Notes: generated from the sequence alone by a model not told the origin. 64,000 bases of DNA from Aegilops tauschii subsp. strangulata (GCF_002575655.3 NC_053040.3:151839148-151903147); one strand, 5' to 3'. Positions 48,262 through 59,781 are shown, numbered from the stretch's first letter. Made by a program: numbers and translations.

Positions 48262-48566
48262 AGAAATGGCTGAAAATAGGCAAACCCAGTGGTATCCCTA
48301 GCCCACCAAGGTTCAAGTCTCAGACTTGACACTAGTGGTCGTGTTTCCCTGAATTTATTTCAAGCCTTTTGGCGATGTGTGTTCAGTGGGAGGAAACGTT
48401 CTCACTGACTAGAGGGTGTCTGTGACAACTTCGTCAATCACAAGATGATGTGCCGGATTAGTCTGTCGTAGACGTTCATAGGGGTAGGGTGCATGTGCGT
48501 GTATTTATAAGGGTAAGCGAATGTGCATATGTATGAGAGGCTACGTCTGAACTATGTTCAGAAAGA
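48262..48566 (+). mobile_element. Au-type SINE
   Basis: Contains the RNA polymerase III B-box-like GGTTCAAGTCT at 48310-48320. The Au SINE body follows: GACTTGACACTAGTGGTCGTG, CAGTGGGAGGAAACGTTC, AATCACAAGATGATGTGCCGG, CATAGGGGTAGGGTG, then the GT/AT-rich tail to about 48566. Recognition is from memory of the family in Aegilops and wheat. The exact ends and the flanking duplication are not resolved. Confidence 0.72.
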
Positions 48567-50449
48567 AAGGTATTCATGGTTTGGGAAAGTTTTTTGAAGT
48601 GGTATACATGCATGCATGGGATGAGACAGGTTTCATCCCTGTTCTCTCACACAATAAATGCACACTTTTTTTCATCTTTGCTAATTTCAATAATTTGTAT
48701 CTTTTTAAATCATAATTTTGTTTTTGAAATTTTTGTATATTGAACTCATGGTGCCCAGACTTTTAAAACAAGACCAATCTTGAATATATTCTAAACACAT
48801 TAAAATTTTAATGTTTCAATCGATTTCTTTCACTTCAACTATTTCAGTCATTTCAAAATGTAGAGTTTAGTTCATTCAAAAAAACATATTCAAAATATTT
48901 CAAACAATCATTTCAAAAACTAGATTCACAAGATATATCACTCAATTCAAGAATCCAGTTTCAATTTTTTCTAAAAACCATTTTAATTATTTCAGACTTA
49001 TTTTCAGAAAGTATTTCACTTATTTTGGATAATACTCCACTATTTGAAACAAAATGATTTAATACATTCTAATAATGTCATAATATATTTCACTTTTTTA
49101 AAATAATTTCAAAAATTCACTCTTCTGAAACAAACTAATTTCACTAGAAACCTTCACTCCTTTTTAGAAACACATGTTTCACTCATTTCAAAAAATAACT
49201 TCACTGAAATTGAAGACCGATTTCACTCATTGATTGACATATGCGGATTGAAACGTTGAAATTTAAACATGTTTGAAATGTATCCATAATTAATCTTATT
49301 CTAATGGTTTTGGGGCTAGGAGTTCAAATATATAAAAAGTTTTAATAACAGAATTATGGTTTTGAAATAACAATGTGTGTTTATTGTCGAGAGAAGAGAG
49401 AGAGAAACTGAGTACCTTTTCCTGCCATGCATGCATTGTAGAGTATGGTCCAGGGGTTGTATGTAGTCTCGTATAGGCTTGGTATTGTAGTAACTTATAA
49501 TTAATTAGTGGGGCCTTGCACGAATCATGATGCATGTGTGGACGATGAATTTTTTGTGGCTAGGTGTTGGAACTGGTAAAAAGCTCTTTGCGAATATAAA
49601 ACCTATTGCTCCTAAGATTACCTAAGTTTTTTTTGCTGCTAAGACACATCAAAAAAATGATGGCCCCTTAACAGGAGAAGGGTTTCAGTTCTATATAACT
49701 GAGCACTGTCTTTCATTTTCCGGCCAACGGATTTGTGCTATTAAAGATTTATAGAATTTTTAACATACACATTTCATAAAAATGCACATAGATCCAACAT
49801 GTCCATTCTGATTCTGTTTTTCTGACATACAAGAACAAAGGAAATTCTTGTGTTTTCTAGGCTCCATTCTTGCAAAAGATAGTGCATTTCTCCCTCTATT
49901 TTCTGCATGTATTTTGATTAACCATCTATTTTGTGCATGTAGTCCCGGATGAACAATAAATACAGAAAAATGTAATAAATTCAAATTGTGTGGCAAACAT
50001 TAAGGAGTGTTTCGGGTTATCGGAAAGTTTGATCCTAGAATCGCATTCGTGGAAGTTGCGGCAAAACAATCAGTGCTCCAAAAATGCTACTTTCAAACAC
50101 ATTTTGGAACGTTGTTTTTTTCCTGACTTTCACAAATGTGATTTCATGATGAAACTTTGTAAGCATTTCAAATATTTTTTAATGCTTGCAACCAAATAAA
50201 TCAGATTTTTTTTAATTTTACTGTTCATATAAGGAGCATTTGAACCCGAGCTTACTTTCATGGTCTAACAAGGTAAACTTTCTACTAGCCTACTACTATT
50301 TGTTTAATCCACAAATCATAAAAATTAGATCAAATTATATAACATATAGTATAATATCTCAAAAGAGAAAGAAGACATCTTGACCATTCCCCCACCAAAG
50401 TCCACGGGATAAAAGACAACAAATGCAAAGTTGCACACCCTGCTACCTT
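48567..50449. other. Intergenic DNA upstream of the GRAS gene
   Basis: No gene seen. 48650-49260 is AT-rich with many irregular repeats of the word ATTTCA. A TATA-like ATTATATAACATA stretch lies near 50334, about 250 bp before the upstream ORF, and could serve as a core promoter. Confidence 0.5.
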
Positions 50450-50523
50450 TTCTCTCGTCTCTCTCTCCTCTCCCCTCCTAGAGAGAGAGGAAAACGCTCT
50501 CCCTCCCCCTCTCTCTCTAGAGT
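50450..50523 (+). promoter_or_regulatory. CT-rich (GAGA-type) tract in the proximal promoter or leader
   Basis: Runs of CTCTCTCTCC and CCCTCCCCCTCTCTCTCTAG, with one GAGAGAGAGG patch, directly upstream of the GRAS gene leader. Such tracts are common near plant transcription start sites, where BPC proteins can bind. The functional role is inferred. Confidence 0.5.
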
Positions 50524-50586
50524 ACTACCTATTGCATAGTCTACTTGGCGGAAGGGAACACCTGTAGTGGTGTGCGCGTGTTGCAG

Positions 50587-50679
50587 ATGATCGATCATGT
50601 CCCTCTGTCACGGAAGCCGCTGGGGCAGCAGCAAGCTCAGAAGATGCCGCGGCCACCTCCGCCTCCGCGCTGCTATTAA
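50587..50679 (+). other. Upstream ORF, 30 codons, in the GRAS leader
   Basis: ATG at 50587 and TAA at 50677-50679 in a different frame from the GRAS ORF, ending 50 bp before its start. The peptide would be Gln- and Pro-rich. If transcribed in the leader it could reduce translation of the main ORF. Transcription start is unknown. Confidence 0.4.
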
Positions 50680-50729
50680 GCCGCCCGAGCCATGCGCTGC
50701 GCCCACCACCTGCTGCTGCTGCTGACGCC

Positions 50730-51917
50730 ATGCTCGACCCGCCCGAGCCCGACGACGACGCCGCCCAGCCGCCGCGCGCACCGGTCGCCGCCCCCTCGCC
50801 GAGAGGGCTCGTCCTCGCGTGCGCCGACCTGCTGCACCGCGGGGACCTCGACGGGGCGCGGCGCCTCGCGGGCGCCGTGCTCTCCGGTGCTGACCCGCGG
50901 GGAGACGCGGCCGACCGCCTCGCGCACCACTTCGCGCGCGCGCTCGCTCTACGGGCCGACGAGGGACGAAGTGGCGTCGGCCCGCCAGCGGCCGTGGGCG
51001 TGGGCGTGGCGCCGGCGTCGTCCGCGGCGCACCTGGCGTACAACAAGATCGCGCCGTTCCTGCGCTTCGCGCACCTGACAGCCAACCAGGCGATCCTGGA
51101 GGCCGCCGCCGGCGCGCGGCGCGTGCACATCGTGGACCTCGACGCCGCGCACGGCGTGCAGTGGCCGCCGCTCCTTCAGGCCATCTGCGACCGCGCTGAC
51201 GCCGCCGTCGGCCTGCCCGAGGTCAGGATCACCGGCGCCGGCCCCGACCTTGACGTGCTCCGTCGCACCGGCGACCGCCTCCGCGCCTTCGCCAGCTCCC
51301 TCAACCTCCCATTCCGCTTCCACCCGCTACTCCTTCCCTGCACGGCTCAGCTTGCCGCCGACCCGGCCGCCTGCCTTGAGCTGCACCCGGACGAGACTCT
51401 GGCCGTCAACTGCGTCCTATTCCTCCACAGGCTCTCCGGCGACGGTGAGCTCACCGCATTCTTGAGGTGGGTGCGTTCGATGAACCCCGCCGTGGTGACC
51501 ATCGCCGAGAGGGAAGGCGAAGCCGGCCGAGGAGAGGACGACGACGACTTACCGCGGCGGGTGGCCGCGGCGATGGACTTCTACTCGGCGGTGTTCGACG
51601 CGCTGGAGGCCACGGTGCCGCCGGGCAGCGCGGAACGGCTGGCGGTGGAGCAGGAGATCCTCGGCACGGAGATCGACGCGGTGGTGGCTGGCCCCGGCAG
51701 CGGCGGTGGGCGGCCCCGCAGCTTCGAAGCGTGGACGGCCGCCGTGCGCGCCTCGGGGCTCTCGCCGTGGCCGGCCAGCACGTTCGCGGTGTCGCAGGCG
51801 CGGCTACTGCTGCGCCTGCACTACCCGTCGGAGGGGTATGCGGCGGAGGAAGCCGGCGGCGCGTGCTTCCTCGGCTGGCAGACGCGGACGCTGATGTCGG
51901 TCTCTTCGTGGCACTAG
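50730..51917 (+). CDS. MOC1-like: GRAS-family transcription regulator, LAS/MOC1 (SCL18) type
   Basis: A single 395-codon exon, strongly GC-rich as in grass GRAS genes. Domains in order: LHR I from residue 26 (LVLACADLLHRGDLDGARRL) with HLAYNKIAPFLRFAHLTANQ; the VHIID motif as VHIVD at 132-136 followed by AAHGVQWPPLLQAI; LHR II about 170-205; PFYRE region about 215-310 (AVNCVLFLHRL, EATVPPGSAERLAVEQEILG); SAW at 330-395 with FLGWQTRTLMSVSSWH. These match rice MOC1 and Arabidopsis LAS, nuclear regulators of axillary meristem formation and tillering. The N-terminus before LHR I has only 25 residues, shorter than rice MOC1. The in-frame sequence upstream is open to a TAG at 50565 but has no ATG, so 50730 is the first possible start. 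All motifs are intact, so the gene is probably functional. Orthologue versus paralogue of MOC1 is unresolved. Confidence 0.93.
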   Translation: MLDPPEPDDDAAQPPRAPVAAPSPRGLVLACADLLHRGDLDGARRLAGAVLSGADPRGDAADRLAHHFARALALRADEGRSGVGPPAAVGVGVAPASSAAHLAYNKIAPFLRFAHLTANQAILEAAAGARRVHIVDLDAAHGVQWPPLLQAICDRADAAVGLPEVRITGAGPDLDVLRRTGDRLRAFASSLNLPFRFHPLLLPCTAQLAADPAACLELHPDETLAVNCVLFLHRLSGDGELTAFLRWVRSMNPAVVTIAEREGEAGRGEDDDDLPRRVAAAMDFYSAVFDALEATVPPGSAERLAVEQEILGTEIDAVVAGPGSGGGRPRSFEAWTAAVRASGLSPWPASTFAVSQARLLLRLHYPSEGYAAEEAGGACFLGWQTRTLMSVSSWH

Positions 51918-53945
51918 CAATCCAAGTGATCTATCCATGCTGTTGGACCTCTTGCGTGCTCCATTGATGGATTTCGTGCTCCCAAGCTAGCTACTGCATC
52001 GCATTGCCGCAATGAACCATATGGAACCGGATCGAGCAAGTTGGAGGCCGGCAGCAAGAAGATCGGTGCTTGATCTTGCGGCTGCTCAAATGGCTTCGGT
52101 GAGGTTTCGGAGGGACTGGAGAATGGGGATGTGCATGCATGCAAGGACCAGTGAGGCTAGCTCTTATTTATCCTAGCTAGCTACTGTACTTGCCATTCTT
52201 GTTGGAGGGAGAAGAGAAGGGGAGGTCGACGAAGGCGAAGACGAATTGAAGAAGAGGAGGTTGTGCATGATCGGTGGACGCGTTGCATGGGAACTGGAGA
52301 GGGCGCCAATCGCCATTGGGAGATCTCGGAGAGGATCTTTTGGCACTCGACCTGGTAAACCTTCTACCACCACTAACTAATACTTTCAGTTATTTCTTCT
52401 TTGCTTTACATCATCATCTATCTTTATTTACTTCCACTTTGTTGTTTGTTCAACTTCCCCTCTCCAACCTATATTGGTGGAGTTGCTATAGATTGCTAAT
52501 TACTACTTAAAAATATGTTCTAGAGCCCCTAAAAAAATGTTCTAGAGTGGATGGTGTTTCCGAATTTGTACCGTCTCCACTGAACAAATTTGACCACTAT
52601 TTTAGTATGAATATTGAAGCAGGTCATTTTTAAAATATCATGAAATTATTTTTCATGAACAATCCAATGGTACATCTTTTTATCTAAAAACTCTTTTTTT
52701 TCTTAGTAGTTAATTCGTGATTGAAGATATATAAACTTGTCTCCACACTTTCTAGGGCGCGATGTACTTTGGATTTTAAATGGGTGTATTATTACAATTT
52801 TGATCCATATCTGGATTAATTCTCACTTTTGTGATGCTACTAACTAAAGAGATATGCATGCATGGCCTTCTCTTTACAAAAAAAATTTAGGTATAGCTAC
52901 ACAAAATTGATCTGTTCAACATAAAGCAATGGAGGATCTTGTGGATTGAGTTCATTTTTAAAATTTATCCCTGCATTTCACTTGCTCCCCTTGGTGTTTT
53001 TTCGTTATAACTAATCATGCTTTGGCCGCCACTAACCATAAACTAATCATGCTTCGGTAGCCTTCCCTTTTTAGTGTACTTATTAGAGGAAATGATCAGA
53101 CTCTTGTGTGCTGTGAAAGGCCGGTACATTAGTTACCCATTAATTAATTACTGTATAGTATTATAGATGAAGGTACCACTATGTATAGCTGGCTAGTATT
53201 TCTCTAGTATGCCCACTGCTCCGGTAAAGCTAAAGAATGAAATAAAATGTCGAGTTTTTTCTGATACAAAACCGCAGTAGAGGTTGCCATTCTGTTGAAC
53301 GAAAACCTAAAGGTGGAAACTAAAATATGTTTTTTTCGATATAAAACTGTCATTCTGTTCAACGAAAACTTAATGTGGTTTACTGAATACTGATAGTTTA
53401 CAGTTACATGGAGAATTTTGTGAAATTTTCTTGAAAAAAGAAGAAAATCTAGTACGGATCTCCTACCTTCTGCCCAAGGAGAAGGGGTTTGTAGACCTAG
53501 TTCAAGAGATATGCTGGTAAGCTGTCCCACAGAAAGCATATGGACAATGGCATCATGCATGATCCCCATGCATCAACGCATGCCGTTCCTAGTTCCTGGA
53601 CCCCTGTCCCCTCAAAACAAAATCATGGGATTTCACAACACCGGCACCCCTTTTGGATGGCAAAAATAGATCCTTAAACCTCTCTTGTTGAGTTGCCTCC
53701 TGGATATGCGAACATGGATCATTTTTCTTTGGGACATATGGACCCATATGTCTACCCCTCCCCCCTCGCTCTCTAGCCTGATTGCATTGGGATCTTAGCA
53801 TGCATGCCTTCTTAATTGGTTCCTTAAAAAGAGCCATGCCATGCACTCATGGTGCTCATCCCTTGCTCCGTTGGCGAATTGTCTCATTTCTCTGGCATCA
53901 CGGCCAGTTGAATGAAGAGGAAGGGCCAAAAAGGTGTAGTTCTCC
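51918..53945. other. 3' flank of the GRAS gene and intergenic DNA
   Basis: 51918-52370 probably includes the 3' UTR. It is moderately GC-rich with no further protein domain. 52490 onward is AT-rich. An imperfect direct repeat with CCATTCTGTTGAACGAAAAC occurs near 53287 and 53340. Confidence 0.5.
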
Positions 53946-54004
53946 CTAAACTATAACGAGTCACACTAAAGAACTTTCTGAATAGAAAGAGAGTTATAGT
54001 TTAG
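53946..54004. repeat. 59-bp hairpin-forming inverted repeat
   Basis: Perfect 12-bp arms CTAAACTATAAC (53946-53957) and GTTATAGTTTAG (53993-54004), with an inner 6-bp stem CTTTCT/AGAAAG around a GAAT loop at 53974-53989. It could be a small MITE remnant or a chance structure. Confidence 0.55.
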
Positions 54005-55490
54005 TAGATCATGCTAATTAATTTGAGGTATAGAGCATATGATGGGAAATCGAAAATACATACAAAAGTATTGTAGTTGTCCTAGATTAAATTTCAGTGT
54101 GTTAAATTTATCCTTAATTAACCATGATTCCTTTCATATCTTTGACTCTCCTCTAATGTTTGCGAGTAATCCTTACTAACAAATCTAATGTTTGACCATC
54201 TGTTTTTTGCGTGTGATTATAACAGTAATTGTAGAATATTTTCTAACCTGGAGTAATCCTTACTGGCAAATCTAATGATTGGGAATATATTCAGTTTATA
54301 TTTTTTTATACTTTCACAAATCTATGTTCTCAATATTCAGCCATCAGTTTAGTGTTTGAATTTGTAGCATGACTCATGATGATAAGTCATCACCATCTCT
54401 TTAGAGACGAGTTATCGGTATCATATATCTCAATCATGAGTCAAATTTTATATTGACACCCAAAATATAAAGGGGAGAACAGAATCAGTGTTGATTGCGG
54501 TCTTTCGTCGGGATCACTTTTAGGTGCTTTTAGTACATCAGCAGCCTAGCTTTTTAACCTAACCATAACTGAATACTACCTGAATGCCATTTTGTTCCTT
54601 TGTATTTGTTCATTTTGTCCAAATATGTCAGTCTAATGCATTACCTAATGCTTCAGCCCGGTGCACTAGACATCATTTCAGCCTGTGCATTCATCTTGTT
54701 GCATCAGTAAACATCACCTTTATGTTTATCTTCTTCTGTATGTACATATATTCCACTCATTCAGTGACTATTAGTTAGGTACTACTATGTGACATAGAAA
54801 TGGTAATAGTGGACACTTCATCAAAAGAATCATGGTGTTTGGATTTAGCAGACATTTCATAAATGTGTCTGACTATCCTTTCATTGTTCACATTCATTGA
54901 TTTTCTCCTAAATAATTTGTTTGAATCATTGAAATTTCACTGGAACCTCATGGAAATTAACCGTTTTCTACTGAAATTCCAGCATTCCAAATGGATCGTT
55001 TTTTTTGTTTATTCATATTACTCGTTAATGCCTAGTAGATATACCCCCTCTACAATGTGCATTTTCAACCGTTATATATCATATGAATATGTTAATATTG
55101 AACTATATAATCATGATGTTATGAAAATTATTTTTTCATGAGACATATAATTTATCACTTGACCAATATCCAAACAGTTAATTACATATTGATAGGTGCC
55201 AATGTTAAAGAAGTTTTCAGTTAAGCTTGACGGTATACGTACGCTTCTAAAGGATGAATTGCTACAAATTAATTTTGCAGGCAGAAGTACAGAATTTTGT
55301 TGGGCCCCCAAGCCATTCTTACTGGCAAGAGAAGAGAACCATGCATGCATGATCAGTTCATACCTGGTTAATATTGAAGCCCAAAGTTAACGAGGCTCCA
55401 TCGACCGTTTGTGCATACGCTGGCCAAGCTAGGCACTGATGTTGCCTACACCTTTCGTAATTAAGAGGAGCCAATTCTTAATTTGGTTTC
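54005..55490. other. Intergenic AT-rich DNA
   Basis: No gene, RNA gene or mobile element recognised. Confidence 0.5.
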
Positions 55491-55709
55491 TGTTGGTACT
55501 ATGGGATTGAATCATAGATTGCATCGATTAGGGAATTGGTTCGATAGCTCATGGTTTTCGTCTGGGCTGTATATTTTTATAGTAGCATGTCAGACAATAG
55601 TCAGTTGCTAAGACTGCAGCAGATTACAAGATGCCAACTTGTACAACAAGATTGTTAGCGTAATTCGGTAGGATTCTAACAGTCTTAACTAACTCTAACT
55701 AGTTTTACA
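55491..55709 (-). repeat. 219-bp Copia LTR
   Basis: TGTTGGTACT to AGTTTTACA on the plus strand, i.e. TG...CA ends on the minus strand, directly after the polypurine tract. Confidence 0.75.
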
Positions 55710-55741
55710 GCCCCCCTTCACCCACAACTTTACATAGACTA

Positions 55742-56940
55742 AGTTGAGATTGAACCTTTCTTTTTTGCGGAAAAGTTGAGATTGAACCATAATCTGTTAG
55801 ACACATCAACCGGCAATTCCTTGATGAATATATCTGCCAACTGGTCCTTGGATGGAGCGAATTGTATTTCCAACGCCTTTTTTTTAGAAGTGGAGGAGGA
55901 CCCCCGGCCTCTGCATTTGGACGATGCATTTAGCCACTTTATTAATTATTCACACAAGACCTTACAAAGTCATACACCATTAAGACTAAAGCCACCGTCT
56001 AGGCAACATCTGTCGTTACTCCTATCCAGTTGATGAAGGAATGCTGATAGTCTGGGCCTAATACCAAACAGACCTCGGAGCTAAACCTAACATCTAAGAC
56101 CTGAGGTCCCAACCAGGACGCCTGCCGGGTATGGGGCTCCATCAGTCCGGCGCACTCCTCAACCAGGACACTTGCCGGGAATAAGGCCGCCGCAGCCACC
56201 TGCCACCAATCCATCTTCAGTACTGTACTGATGCATCTACCTTGCCCGGTCTAGCTGTCGTCGATGCCACCACGGCGCCAGACAACACCACCATCCTGCA
56301 CGTATCCATCCACACGCGCCCGTCGCCGAAACTCCGCACCGCCATGCCGCCGGGATCCGTCGTTGGCCTTGCAGTAGATGAAACACCGCTCCTCCTTGTC
56401 CCCTCCAGCTAGCTCCTGCTCCAAAACGATGCCCTCAGGAGGGAGCACGGCACCGAAGGCGCCGTCATCGTCCGATCCGGTAGACCCAGATCTAGGGTTT
56501 CTCCCGGAACATCTCGATCATGTTAACGCAGTTTGCAACGACGATGCCTCAACACGGGGCGTCGGAGACGCCATCATCGTCCGCCATGACCGAAGTCGGC
56601 GCGATTTTCACCGGAAGTAGCGCCACCACAATCTCGCCGCTTACTGGATCCGAGCACACCCACGCCATGTAGACGTATGGTGTCGTCCGAAAGCCGGTTG
56701 AGGACCACCGGCCGCCCCACCCTGGCCCCATCACGCGCCGCCAGCCGGCCATAGCCGAACCACGACGGATCTGGCGGCCAGATCCACGGCCACCGCCGCT
56801 GCCCATCGCATAGCGGAGAATCCCACCGGAGGACCTCGCCGGCCCTGGGTTCTTAGCAACACACTCATTTAAAAAATGGAAATCAACCTTCTTAGTCCTT
56901 GCATGGAATACCGGATTAGCCAACAAGTACATAGTTACTG
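55742..56940 (-). pseudogene. Copia pol, RNase H C-terminal fragment, interrupted
   Basis: Minus strand: YLLANPVFHARTKKVDFHFL (about 56930-56870) precedes the insertion, and LEIQFAPSKDQLADIFIKEL (about 55875-55815) follows it. These correspond to adjacent parts of Copia RNase H, ending in the usual ADIFTK-type motif. The insertion and truncation make it dead. Confidence 0.85.
55878..56848 (-). mobile_element. Poly-A-tailed retroelement (LINE-related or processed), minus strand
   Basis: A run of eight T at 55878-55885 is the poly-A end of a minus-strand retroposed sequence. The body is GC-rich toward its 5' end and carries CGGCCTCTGCATTTGG and GACCTTACAAAGTCAT text that I recall as a very common Triticeae repeat. 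It sits inside the Copia RNase H, whose two halves flank it. No RT domain is seen, so its class is uncertain. Flanking duplication not resolved. Confidence 0.55.
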
Positions 56941-56966
56941 AAATTATTACACCATAAAGTTGGAGC

Positions 56967-57699
56967 TATTTCTTAGGGAAAAAGATGACTTTCATTCAAT
57001 AATAACATAGTTTTGAGTACAATCTTCATCAATTAGCCAGAGAGTGGGGAGGGAAATCAGTATCCATAGCATCTCCACCCTCATAACCCAAAGTGTAGGG
57101 GAAAGTATCCCATAGCATGTCAACCGTGATAACCCAAAGTGTAGGGAATCGCACAGTCTTCATTGGAAAGTATTTTAACCCTAATTTATATTTGACACCA
57201 TGGGAGCCAAAGAATATTTTTAGGATTTAGCAGTTATCTGTTTAGCCACACCAGAAACAACACTTGCTCGAGAAAATTTATTAGTAGGCAGTGCGATGAA
57301 GTGATTGTTGTATGATTTGCAAAAAAAGTAAACAAAAACAGCAATATTCATCCGTTCCCAAGTACAAAGTGTCTTACAGAGAGCAACAACTATGAAAACA
57401 TAGGCATGACGATGGATAAAAGGGATGGTGCATGGATGGAATTAATCGTATAATAGTATAAATCACATGGAACAATTTTCCTAGCTCATATTCTTTCATC
57501 ATATAGGCATGTATTTTGAATATAATTGTACGTGCTTACAATAAAAACTTGCACAATATATTTTGTCTTACCCTCCTGTGTCAGCGGGGTCACAATTGGA
57601 ATTAAGAGTAAATAAGATGCTCCCTTTACAGAGCAGCCGAAACAAAGCATTAACACTTGTTGAATACGTGTAATCCTAAAAATGATAGCCATTCACATT
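56967..57699. other. Intergenic DNA
   Basis: AT-rich; a short internal duplication of CATAACCCAAAGTGTAGGG at about 57083 and 57130. No gene recognised. Confidence 0.45.
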
Positions 57700-58190
57700 T
57701 GATATTGATATCCCGACCATGTCAGCTCGGGGTCTCTGGTACAAAACTACAATGAGTGCATACAACTTGCATGTATGATCCAGACACATATATATTCATG
57801 AAAACAAATATAGTTATGATCTGAAATCATATCACTCGGACCCTAATGACAAGCATTACACATAGCAAAGTCATAGCAACATCAATCTTAGCACTATAAT
57901 GACATTAGGCTTCAATCCCCGGTAATTCTGACAACTATTATGATGGATCTCATCCAATTCCCATCCACCCCGTTGCATACAACAGATTACTCACACATGG
58001 ATGGTACAAACATGATGGTGATGATGGAGAAGGAGTTGGGGAAGATGATGTGAAGATTCCCTCTATACGGAGGCAAAATCTACCTCCAGACAACCCTTGA
58101 ACAAAGGTGGTGGTAGTCTTCGCCCCGAAGAAAATTGTGAAAAGAAAACCATTCTCAGGGTTTTCGGTGCGGAAGAAGATATATGGTGAA
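57700..58190 (-). repeat. LTR fragment of the 29313-30733 family
   Basis: The stretch at about 57815-57900 (GATCTGAAATCAT, ACAAGCATTACACATAGCAAAG, TCATAGCAACATCAATC) is the reverse complement of text at about 29945-30015. No ends or duplications are visible, so it is a truncated piece. Confidence 0.65.
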
Positions 58191-58644
58191 ATAGGTCAGA
58201 CGGGGTGCCCATGGTGAAAGGATCGAGATGGACCTCGAGGGGGTGAATAGGAATTACAAATTTTACTTTGATTATTAGCAAGTTTAGTCTATGCGGGATA
58301 TAAAGTGCAAGACTAAACAATGCTACGGTGAGATATACAACATATATTATGCTTGCAATGTCAAGTGGGGAAACAAAACCACAAGCAAATGAGCTAGGTT
58401 TAGGGATAACTGAATACCACAAAGACGAAGATGTATCCCAATGTTCACTTCCTTGGAGGGAAGCTAGTCACCGTTGAAGGGGTGGATGTTACCACGAAGG
58501 CACGCTAGCACCATGAAGGCTCACCCTCTTCTACTTGAGATATCATCACGAAGGCGGTTCTCAACCACTAGTGGTAGACCTTGATACGGCCTCCAAACCT
58601 TTAGAAACCATAGGGTTAATCACAAGTTGATTCCTCTCTGGTGA
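58191..58644. repeat. Unclassified TE scrap
   Basis: Contains CCTCGAGGGGGTGAATAGG and repeated CACGAAGGC words, text I associate with Triticeae retrotransposon ends. No coding frame. It ends where CACTA 2 begins. Confidence 0.35.
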
Positions 58645-59089
58645 CACTACAAAAAAATACACTTCCGTGATGATACGTGTTTGTCACAGTAGGTCGCGTT
58701 TTTTGTCATGCATGTACATCCATGACGATTTTATGACAGAATCAAGATAGTCATACCTGTGCTGTCGTAGAAGTGTTCCATGACATTACCAAAATTATCA
58801 TCACGGAAGTGTGCACTTCCATGACGATAAATCGCGCGTCACAGAAGTGCTTTCGTCAAGGGTGACCGACACGTGGCATCCACCATAACGGAACGCCGTT
58901 AAGCTATCGGGTCGGGTTTTGGATCCGATAACCCGTTAACAGCCCCGACCAATGGGGATTTTCCACGTGTAAAATCATCATTGGCTGGAGGAAACACGTG
59001 TCGGCTCATCGTTAGGACAGATGTCATCCACTCATTGGACAGAAGGCGCCTATGATACGTCGACACGTGGCACGGCCCAACAGAGGCCC

Positions 59090-59781
59090 ATTCCTGTGAA
59101 AAGGCCGGCCCGTTTGACTTGGTCAAAAGGTGGCGGGCCGGCCCATGGAAAGCCTGTTAACGGCCTGTTCGCATATAGCTCATTTACAGCCCGCTAACCC
59201 AAGGCCCGTTACGCCCTATCCGAATTAGGCCCAGTAGTGTCATCTGGGCCATCCAATATGATTCCAGCCCGTTTTCACTTCTGGCCCATGCATGGCCCAT
59301 GACGTCTTTCGGCCCATATGAGGCCCTATGTAACTCTTGGCCTATTAACGGCCCGTGGTGAAACTGGCCCGTAATGAACAGTGTATCACTTTACACCCAT
59401 TAACGGCCCGTGGTGAAACTGGCCCGTAATGAACAGTGTATCACTTTATACCCATTAACGGCCCGTTATTCCGTTGGGCCATTTCCAGCCCATGTTATCT
59501 TTCAGCCTTCTCAGAGCCCATTTATTCTTGGGCTCATTTCCAGCATTCGTTTACTTACGGCCCGTTATTGTCATTTTCTGCTTGTGGGCCAAATTCAGCC
59601 CGTGGTTACAGTCGGCCCGTTTGTGGTCCGTTAATACGTTGGGCCGTTTTCATAGCGTCATCAAATACGGCCTATTAACGATGGCCCGTTATGGTCGGCC
59701 CATGAACGGACGATTCCAACTCTAGCCCGTTTACGGCCATAATGCGGCCTGTTATTGGCCCATGTTTGGCCAATCGATCAT
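59090..59781. repeat. GGCCCGT/GGCCCAT-rich subterminal region
   Basis: The words GGCCCGTT, GGCCCAT and TGGGCC recur every 15-40 bp on both strands. Includes a perfect-register 55-bp duplication (59344-59398 and 59399-59453) with one difference. Probable transposase-binding subterminal repeats; the words also resemble TCP/site II elements. Confidence 0.75.

Larger units (their letters stand above)
55491..56966 (-). mobile_element. 3' fragment of a Copia retrotransposon with short LTR
   Basis: Reversed, the fragment carries the RNase H end of pol, a polypurine tract (GTGAAGGGGGGC) and a 219-bp LTR starting TGTAAAACTAG and ending TACCAACA (plus strand 55491-55709). It is split by a poly-A-tailed element at 55878-56848. 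The fragment ends near 56966 and the rest of the element is absent, so it is truncated. Confidence 0.82.

Noticed and set aside
50525..51130. 201-codon minus-strand frame over the GRAS gene
   Set aside because: Antisense shadow of a GC-rich coding exon. The plus strand carries the conserved GRAS motifs.
51467..51967. 166-codon plus-strand frame overlapping the end of the GRAS gene
   Set aside because: Alternative frame of the GRAS exon, Gly/Arg-rich, without a domain.
53235..53375. Possible MITE built on the repeated CCATTCTGTTGAACGAAAAC text
   Set aside because: It is a short direct duplication, not an inverted repeat, and no target duplication was found.
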